The position numbers were made by a program, and so were the translations under genes. From positions 1 through 64,000 of the forward strand of contig JALUXU010000022.1 of the NCBI GenBank assembly GCA_027013225.1: a stretch of 64,000 nucleotides of DNA, written 5' to 3'. Origin of the DNA: Acidihalobacter sp. Lineage in GTDB: Bacteria; Pseudomonadota; Gammaproteobacteria; DSM-5130; Acidihalobacteraceae. Below are positions 58,728-64,000 of the stretch, in pieces. The stretch's first letter is position 1, and the number at the start of each line of letters is the position of its first letter. The notes under the pieces were generated by a model. That model saw nothing but the letters and a program-made list of their open reading frames with translations. It was not told the DNA's origin and did no database searches.

Positions 58728-59648
58728 ATGGAAGACCGTTCCCACGCACTCATCGCACTCGCCTTCCTCATCGTCTTCGGCATCGGCTCAGTAGCGCTGT
58801 TTATGACGATGACACACCACAAGAAGGAGGATCGCTATTACGAGATCGTTACCTCACAAAACGTAGGTGGCGTTCAGCCCCAGGCTGGCGTTTATTTCAA
58901 GGGGCTTCCTGTCGGTACCGTCAAAAGCATCCATTTCGACCCCCAAAATCCACGCAAGGTCGTCATCCTGTTCGCCGTCTATCACGATGCCTACATCAGC
59001 CATGCCACCTATGCGACTTTGAGTTTCGCCGGTTTGACGGGAATGAGTAATATCGACTTGCATCTTGACCCCACTCTACCCGACACCCCTTTACCGACAT
59101 CTCGCAAGCACCCAGCCAAAATCCCCTTACGGCAGGGCATGCTCGCTTCGCTCGAAAAATCGGGAAAAGGGCTAATCAATCGCCTCAACAGTATTCTCGA
59201 TCGGGCGGATGATCTGCTCAACAACAACAATCGCCAACAGATCTCTCAACTGCTTGCGCACCTCAACAAAGCCAGCGCCAAACTGACCACACTCGAGACG
59301 CAGCTCGAACCCACCCTGAAGAAACTGCCCGCCTTGAGTAATCAGATCAGCGAAGTGCTGGCTTCGACCAAACGACTGGAAGCGCGCGCCGGCACGACGC
59401 TCAACGCCGCCACCAAAACAGCCAACAGCATCACCCGACTGAGCGAAACTGGGCAGCAAACCTTACAAGGCGCAAAACAGCTCGAACCCCAGTTGGCGAC
59501 CACCGTGCAGCAACTCAACACCACCTTGCGCGAGATAGACCAACTTACGCGCAAACTCGATTCCCAACCGCAAAGCCTGATATTCGGGCCCCCCCCCCAA
59601 CGCCCGGGTCCGGGCGAACCAGGCTTCCACCCCCCTCAGGAGCACTGA
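58728..59648 (+). CDS. mlaD: MlaD/MCE-domain lipid-binding protein
   Basis: A 306-residue inner-membrane protein with one N-terminal helix (about 9-27), an MCE domain (about 38-118: YEIVTSQNVGGVQPQAGVYF, AGLTGMSNIDLHLDP) and a long C-terminal coiled-coil region (LNKASAKLTTLETQLEPTL). It is longer than E. coli MlaD and lacks its short tail, more like PqiB/Rv-type MCE proteins with helical extensions. Forms the periplasmic hexamer ring with MlaE/F. Confidence 0.9.
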   Translation: MEDRSHALIALAFLIVFGIGSVALFMTMTHHKKEDRYYEIVTSQNVGGVQPQAGVYFKGLPVGTVKSIHFDPQNPRKVVILFAVYHDAYISHATYATLSFAGLTGMSNIDLHLDPTLPDTPLPTSRKHPAKIPLRQGMLASLEKSGKGLINRLNSILDRADDLLNNNNRQQISQLLAHLNKASAKLTTLETQLEPTLKKLPALSNQISEVLASTKRLEARAGTTLNAATKTANSITRLSETGQQTLQGAKQLEPQLATTVQQLNTTLREIDQLTRKLDSQPQSLIFGPPPQRPGPGEPGFHPPQEH

Positions 59649-59651
59649 GAC

Positions 59652-60281
59652 ATGCACCCAATCACCAAACGCCTGACAGTCTTCGCCCTGCCGATCGCGC
59701 TGGCGCTGGGCGGCTGTGCCCTCAACCCTGCCCATCCGTGGACGGACTATGGCCTAACGCTCGCTAAAACATCCTCTCCTGCGCAAACAGCCACCCTCCC
59801 TTTCATCTTGCGCGTAGATGCCATCAATGCACCTGACTGGCTGGAGAGCCGCAATTTTTATTATCGACTCGACTATGCCGATTCCCAGAAAATCTTCGCT
59901 TATAGCGAAGCGCGCTGGCTCACGGCACCGCCAACCATGCTGCATACCCTGTTGACAGAACGCTTGGTCCGAAGTGGATTGTTTAAGGCCGTGATCGCCC
60001 CCGGCAATACCGCCGAGGCCAATTACGACTTGCGTCTGAGCTTGCAGGCATTCGAGCAAGACTTCAAAACCCTGAAGTCGAGTACCGCCATTGTGCGCCT
60101 ACGCGCCTCTTTGATCGATGAAGCCAACGGCAGCGTCACCGCCCAAAAACAGTTCGCTATTCGTGTACCCGCGGGGCAGGATGCTCAATCCGGCGCAGCC
60201 GCTTTGAACTACGCCGCCAATGAGCTTACCAATGAGTTGGAAGACTGGATTGCGGATACGCTTGATCACGCCAAACGATAA
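59652..60281 (+). CDS. ABC-type transport auxiliary lipoprotein (PqiC-like)
   Basis: A 209-residue lipoprotein: signal peptide with lipobox LGGC (Cys22), then a domain of the ABC_trans_aux type (FLRVDAINAPDWLESRNFYYR, ERLVRSGLFKAVIAPGNTAE) found in PqiC and similar partners of MCE transporters. It probably sits in the outer membrane or periplasm and links the MCE ring to it, in place of an MlaA/MlaC pair. Confidence 0.85.
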   Translation: MHPITKRLTVFALPIALALGGCALNPAHPWTDYGLTLAKTSSPAQTATLPFILRVDAINAPDWLESRNFYYRLDYADSQKIFAYSEARWLTAPPTMLHTLLTERLVRSGLFKAVIAPGNTAEANYDLRLSLQAFEQDFKTLKSSTAIVRLRASLIDEANGSVTAQKQFAIRVPAGQDAQSGAAALNYAANELTNELEDWIADTLDHAKR

Positions 60282-60294
60282 TGCAACACATTCG

Positions 60295-61677
60295 ATGAAT
60301 GGATTTTCGCAACGCGACCCTGCTTCAGCGGCCCATCCCTTATCGCGCGATACCCGCGATACCAAGGCCGCAAACCTCCGTCTAGCCGATACTGAGACGG
60401 GCGATGTAGAACCAAAGCTCGGTCGGGCGGAGCCAGAATCCTCCCCGCCACCGGATAACGGTCCTTCGACTGGCCTGCGTTACTGGGGCGGAGCGATCCT
60501 GGGCACTCTGATCGTCCGCAGCGTTCAAGCCGCCTTGAAGATAGAAGTGCTTGGCAAGGAGCATCTATGTCATGCCCGCGGAGCATTGGTGGTTTCGAAC
60601 CACCGCCGGGACACCGATGGCCCGATAGTCGGTGGCATACTGCTTCAGCCCAAAGGATTACGTTTCCATGGGCAGGAACCCTTCTATGTAGCCCGAGAAG
60701 ATCTATTCCGGCCGGGCTTCCTCGGGCAATACCTGCAGGACTTCCCGAAACCCTTGCGTATTCTTAGACATATCCCGATCGCAAGGGCTCTTAATGCGAT
60801 GCAGCTACGTCCCCTGCGTCGCATTCCCGAATACACCTTTGGCGAGCTCCTCGAGGATTTTCTACTGCAATTCGGAGATATGCCACTGAGCGAGGTGCTA
60901 AAACCGAAATGGGTTGATCTTTTCGCCAAAACCTTGCAACGACCGGCAGAAGATCTACGCCTATCGGACGCATTGAAAGCGCCACCCGAGCTTCGTCACC
61001 GCACACACGTTTTCCGCCGGTTGCAACGCCAGGCGTTTCGCCGAATCCTGCCCTATCAACGCCAGGTCATCACCCAGCAACTAAACCACCTGGCTGAGAT
61101 TCTCGATCTCGGTCAAAGCCTGTTCTTGGCTCCGGAAGGTGGTATCTCCCTAGATGGTTATTTTCACAAGCCACGTAAATCATTACATTTTCTGATAAAT
61201 GCATGCCGCAAACCCCCGCATGTCTTGCCGATGGGTATCAGTTACGATCCCATGCGCCATGGCAGAACCCGAGTCCTCGTGCGCATCGGGGAACCTTTGC
61301 GCGATTTAGCGGGGCTGAGCCGCAAGGAAACGGACGAACGCGTCAGCCGCGCCATTTTACGCCTATGGTCGATCAATGCCAGTCAGCTGGCGGCGCATTA
61401 TGCCTTGAAACTTCCCACCGGCATTGACAGAAAAATGCTTGCTGAACGCCTTTATGATTACTTCTCGATGGTCGTCGGGCACGCTGTGAAACGAGCGCTC
61501 CCGCTTGATCCTTTGTTGCTCGATGAAGCAGGACGGCGCAAGCGCGCGCTGCAGTGCGCGAATTGGATACGACGTCATCCTTGTTGCCGAGAAAAACTCA
61601 TCTATCTCGATCGTGAGCTGGGCGTCTTGCTGTCGGATCATCCTGAAATACTGGCTATCCATCCTGCATCCGGTTAG
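60295..61677 (+). CDS. PlsC-like acyltransferase
   Basis: A 460-residue protein with a glycerolipid acyltransferase-like domain: NHRRDTD (NHX4D, about 107-113), then GLRFHGQEPFYV and a FLAPEGGISLDG block (EGG in place of the common EGT/EGS). The N-terminal 60 residues are low-complexity and not conserved. The C-terminal third (from about 330) is not recognised. ATG 60295 lies 13 bases after the lipoprotein stop; an in-frame ATG upstream at 60220 overlaps it. Possible role: acylating a lipid exported by the adjacent Mla-like system. Substrate unknown. Confidence 0.7.
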   Translation: MNGFSQRDPASAAHPLSRDTRDTKAANLRLADTETGDVEPKLGRAEPESSPPPDNGPSTGLRYWGGAILGTLIVRSVQAALKIEVLGKEHLCHARGALVVSNHRRDTDGPIVGGILLQPKGLRFHGQEPFYVAREDLFRPGFLGQYLQDFPKPLRILRHIPIARALNAMQLRPLRRIPEYTFGELLEDFLLQFGDMPLSEVLKPKWVDLFAKTLQRPAEDLRLSDALKAPPELRHRTHVFRRLQRQAFRRILPYQRQVITQQLNHLAEILDLGQSLFLAPEGGISLDGYFHKPRKSLHFLINACRKPPHVLPMGISYDPMRHGRTRVLVRIGEPLRDLAGLSRKETDERVSRAILRLWSINASQLAAHYALKLPTGIDRKMLAERLYDYFSMVVGHAVKRALPLDPLLLDEAGRRKRALQCANWIRRHPCCREKLIYLDRELGVLLSDHPEILAIHPASG

Positions 61678-61681
61678 TGGC

Positions 61682-62638
61682 TTGAAAGCGCTCTTTCAGT
61701 ATCTCAACCGGCCGAAGATCTTCGTGCCCCTGTTGCTAATGGCCGCCTTCCTCGCTGCCGCGCTAGCCCTGTCCAATATCGGCCTGGTATTCGACCGCAT
61801 CGGTGCCATTCCCCTGCGACTCTTGGCACTGACTACATTGTTCGCCGCCCTTTACCTCGTTTTCAAAGGATTGCAATTCTATTTTTTTCTGCGCGACATC
61901 GGCCTCCAGCCTGGCTGGCGCGACCTGACTCTGGCCTATGCCGTAGGCGAGCTCACTCTGGCATTACCCATGGGTATTTACGCGCAAAACTACGTGCTTC
62001 TGCGCCTGGAAGGTTCACAGCCTTCGCGTTCAGCGGCCGCAACCACCGTAATGTTGTTATTGGAGATTGCAATTCTGTTTCTCACCTTGGCAGCCGTCGG
62101 TGTGAAAGGTTGGCCGTGGGTGCAACCCTTGGCCATAGCAAGCTTTTTCGGTCTAGCCGGTTTTGTCGCCCTAGTGACGCGCTGGAATCAGTTGCGGCGA
62201 ATCATTGCCAAAACCTTGCAGCATCTGAAGCTTTCGCCGCGTCCTTACCTTCATTTCGTTAGCAGTCTCGATCTACTTACCGGCGGCCACTCATTGTTGC
62301 GACATGGCTGGTTGAGCGTTCTCTATCTCGCAGCCTTGTTTGCCGCCTTCGATGCAGTCGCCCATGGAGTAGGCGCCCCGCTTACCATGCATCAAAGCGT
62401 ATCCATCTATGCATTTTCTCTCAGCGCGGCTTTGCTATTCGGTTCTCTCACCACGCAGGTCGGACTTACCGAGGTCGCAGGCATGGGCGCCGCCCATGCG
62501 CTTGGTTTCGATTACACCCAGGGCCTTGCCATGCTGCTCGGCTTTCGCCTGGTCTGGACGGCATGCATCTGGCTCATTTGCCTGCCCGTGGTGATAGCCT
62601 TGAAGAGTCAGCTCGACCAGAGATCACGCCCGAAATAG
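61682..62638 (+). CDS. UPF0104-type flippase-like membrane protein
   Basis: A 318-residue integral membrane protein with about eight helices, resembling the lysylphosphatidylglycerol-synthase TM (AglD/UPF0104) family: YAVGELTLALPMGIYAQNYV, and FGSLTTQVGLTEVAGMGAAHALG. Relatives flip or transfer polar lipids. No ATG matches the conserved start; TTG at 61682 is five bases after the acyltransferase stop. Last gene of the plus-strand operon. Confidence 0.7.
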   Translation: MKALFQYLNRPKIFVPLLLMAAFLAAALALSNIGLVFDRIGAIPLRLLALTTLFAALYLVFKGLQFYFFLRDIGLQPGWRDLTLAYAVGELTLALPMGIYAQNYVLLRLEGSQPSRSAAATTVMLLLEIAILFLTLAAVGVKGWPWVQPLAIASFFGLAGFVALVTRWNQLRRIIAKTLQHLKLSPRPYLHFVSSLDLLTGGHSLLRHGWLSVLYLAALFAAFDAVAHGVGAPLTMHQSVSIYAFSLSAALLFGSLTTQVGLTEVAGMGAAHALGFDYTQGLAMLLGFRLVWTACIWLICLPVVIALKSQLDQRSRPK

Positions 62639-62672
62639 CCTTACTGCTGTATTCCCGCCTCCGCTACACGCT

Positions 62673-63746
62673 TCAATTCGTAACGATATCGAGGAATCGA
62701 TGTATTGTCTCCCGAGTCGGCCTTACTTTGGGTTGTCCAGAGGTCTTTTCCGCCAGCGGCACATCCCGCAACAGGTCGAGTTGAGGTTGACGCACCGCAT
62801 GGGCATAACCCTTGGCGTGGTGATAATCCGCCAGATATTCCTGTTCGCTCTGCCCCACGGTGGGCACCAGTAGTGAGCGCTTCCCCAGCTCTGCCAATTC
62901 CATCAAAGTGGTATAACCCGAGCGGGTGACAACTAGCTGGGCCCGGTTGAGCATATTCTGCTGCTTTGTGCGGTCCAGGTAGGTGTGAATTGTTGCGCCA
63001 CCGAATTTCCACTGGCGGTAAGGCATATCTGGGCGACCCAGGGTCACAACCACTTTGCGCGGTGCCAATCCTGCCACCTGGGCGAGAATTTTCTGTTCGA
63101 AATAACTGCGCTGAGGTTCGGCGCCGGAAATACTGATAAAAACATCGATGTCTTCTTGGACGTCCTGTTTTTCGATACTTGAAAGGATGCCGATGTAAGT
63201 TGCACGCCCACTCCAGTCACAGTCTGTTTCGTGGCATAAGCGACCGGCGATGCCCCCGTTCTCTTCATCGGGCACCAGGATCTGCCGGGCTTGCGCCATC
63301 AATTCCCGCTGATTGCGCTCCACAGCCGGCCCGAACAGGCGCAAGGGACGGGGCATGATCTGCCTGAGGGAATGAAAAATGTAGTAACTTGGCACTTCGG
63401 TCGATACCACGCCCATGCGGCTGTCTGAAACCACCCGATCGAAACCGCGCTCCTGGCACAGACGACGCGTATGTTCGCGTTCCAGGCGGAAACGGCGAAA
63501 CACGGCGGGCATACTCAGGGTCATGCGCACGTAAAATCCGAATGCAGTTCGACCCAACGGCTTGGGAATGTCTGGATACTCAATGAATTCACAGCGTTCA
63601 CCCAGCTCTTGGCGCAAGAGTATCAATGCCCGCCCAGTGGTCAGCACAGTCACATCATGGCCTTCATCCAACAACGCGCGTATGAGCAGCAAATCACGCG
63701 TCGCGTGCCCAAGTCCCCAATCATGGACGGCAAACAAGAATTTCAT
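62673..63746 (-). CDS. Glycosyltransferase, MurG/GT28-like
   Basis: A 357-residue cytoplasmic protein of GT-B type: N-terminal AVHDWGLGHATRDLLLIRAL and LTTGRALILL, and C-terminal VVTRSGYTTLMELAELGKRS with a sugar-nucleotide type SEQEYLADYHHAKGYA. Similar proteins are often labelled hypothetical glycosyltransferases; the acceptor is unknown. It is convergent with the flippase-like gene and, with the next partial gene, may add sugars to hopanoids or other lipids. Confidence 0.7.
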   Translation of the reverse strand: MKFLFAVHDWGLGHATRDLLLIRALLDEGHDVTVLTTGRALILLRQELGERCEFIEYPDIPKPLGRTAFGFYVRMTLSMPAVFRRFRLEREHTRRLCQERGFDRVVSDSRMGVVSTEVPSYYIFHSLRQIMPRPLRLFGPAVERNQRELMAQARQILVPDEENGGIAGRLCHETDCDWSGRATYIGILSSIEKQDVQEDIDVFISISGAEPQRSYFEQKILAQVAGLAPRKVVVTLGRPDMPYRQWKFGGATIHTYLDRTKQQNMLNRAQLVVTRSGYTTLMELAELGKRSLLVPTVGQSEQEYLADYHHAKGYAHAVRQPQLDLLRDVPLAEKTSGQPKVRPTRETIHRFLDIVTN

Positions 63747-63880
63747 ATTTTTTACTCCAGCTAACGCTCAAGGTAGTTATATTTGATGCTCTTGCACCCA
63801 TTCGGACTGAAGAGGTTCAATCCTAAGCGTAACTCTCAATTAATATCGGAAAAAAATTGATCAGCGCTAAATCCGTGTCC

Positions 63881-64000
63881 TTACAGGCGCTCATAGATGC
63901 GGCCTTTCCATTCTGAACGGGTGCCTCGCCAGTAACCCCAGGCGGAACTCCAGGTCATGGCAAGATAGAGGGTTCCAATCGCGGGTAATGCCAACGCCCA
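63881..64000 (-). CDS. Probable hopanoid-associated glycosyltransferase HpnB, C-terminal end (partial)
   Basis: Open frame running in from the right edge, ending at the stop codon 63881-63883. The 39 visible residues (LPAIGTLYLAMTWSSAWGYW, then RGTRSEWKGRIYERL) contain a membrane helix and an RG...WKGR tail that I associate with HpnB-type glycosyltransferases. Neighbouring hopanoid genes support this. Only the tail is seen, so the assignment is tentative. Confidence 0.5.
   Translation of the reverse strand, partial: WALALPAIGTLYLAMTWSSAWGYWRGTRSEWKGRIYERL

Overview
The window looks like chromosomal DNA from a Gammaproteobacteria- or Acidithiobacillia-like Gram-negative. Supporting signs are BamD, FimV, PilS/PilR/PilA, GcvR, RluD, MetZ, the tig-clpP-clpX-lon-hupB block and hopanoid genes. 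Insertion-sequence debris of the IS256, IS3 and ISL3 families would fit an acidophilic chemolithotroph, but nothing here fixes the genus. Base composition is uneven: about 10.7-19 kb is strongly GC-rich, while 41.2-44.2 kb (pstB, ppiD) is strongly AT-rich.

Layout. 0-0.4 kb: IS256 and IS3 remnants fused head to tail. 0.4-7.2 kb (minus): rluD-pgeF-gcvR-def, then fimV and truA. 7.4-8.7 kb (plus): bamD and a nitroreductase-fold gene. 8.7-12.8 kb (minus): sucC-sucD, then nadE-glnB. 12.85-19 kb (plus): a small zinc-finger-like protein, pilS-pilR, a sigma-54 promoter, pilA with a strong terminator, and a GT-C membrane protein that may glycosylate pilin. 19-24.5 kb (minus): glycerate kinase, metZ, rlmB, rnr. 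24.7-27.9 kb (plus): tRNA-Leu(CAG), ogt-like, an acetyltransferase, an aromatic/aspartate aminotransferase and a broken DUF389 gene. 28.4-34.8 kb (minus): a branched-chain amino-acid ABC operon (livG-F-H-M) with two tandem binding proteins. 35.2-36.2 kb: a methyltransferase with a zinc ribbon. 36.5-37.2 kb: a decayed toxin-antitoxin pair. 37.2-39.7 kb (minus): nagZ and dadA. 39.75-41.2 kb: a rearranged ISL3 element with a chimeric transposase. 41.25-51.2 kb (minus): orphan pstB, then the conserved chaperone/protease run tRNA-Leu(TAG)-tig-clpP-clpX-lon-hupB-tRNA-Val-tRNA-Asp-ppiD. 51.9-62.6 kb (plus): squalene synthase, squalene-hopene cyclase, hpnG, hpnA, an Mla-like lipid ABC transporter (STAS-MlaE, MlaF, MlaD, auxiliary lipoprotein), a PlsC-like acyltransferase and a flippase-like membrane protein. 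62.7-64 kb (minus): a glycosyltransferase and the C-terminal end of a probable HpnB glycosyltransferase.

Functional themes. (1) Type IV pili: FimV, PilSR and PilA with its sigma-54 promoter and PilR-like upstream sites. (2) Protein quality control: trigger factor, ClpXP, Lon, HU and PpiD, with a possible heat-shock promoter before lon. (3) Hopanoid synthesis coupled by overlapping start and stop codons to an Mla-type transporter. This is the best candidate for an under-described system: a hopanoid production and membrane-delivery locus with no visible HpnN-type RND exporter. (4) nadE-glnB adjacency fits PII control of NAD synthesis.

All calls come from reading the sequence and recalled family knowledge; no database search was run.
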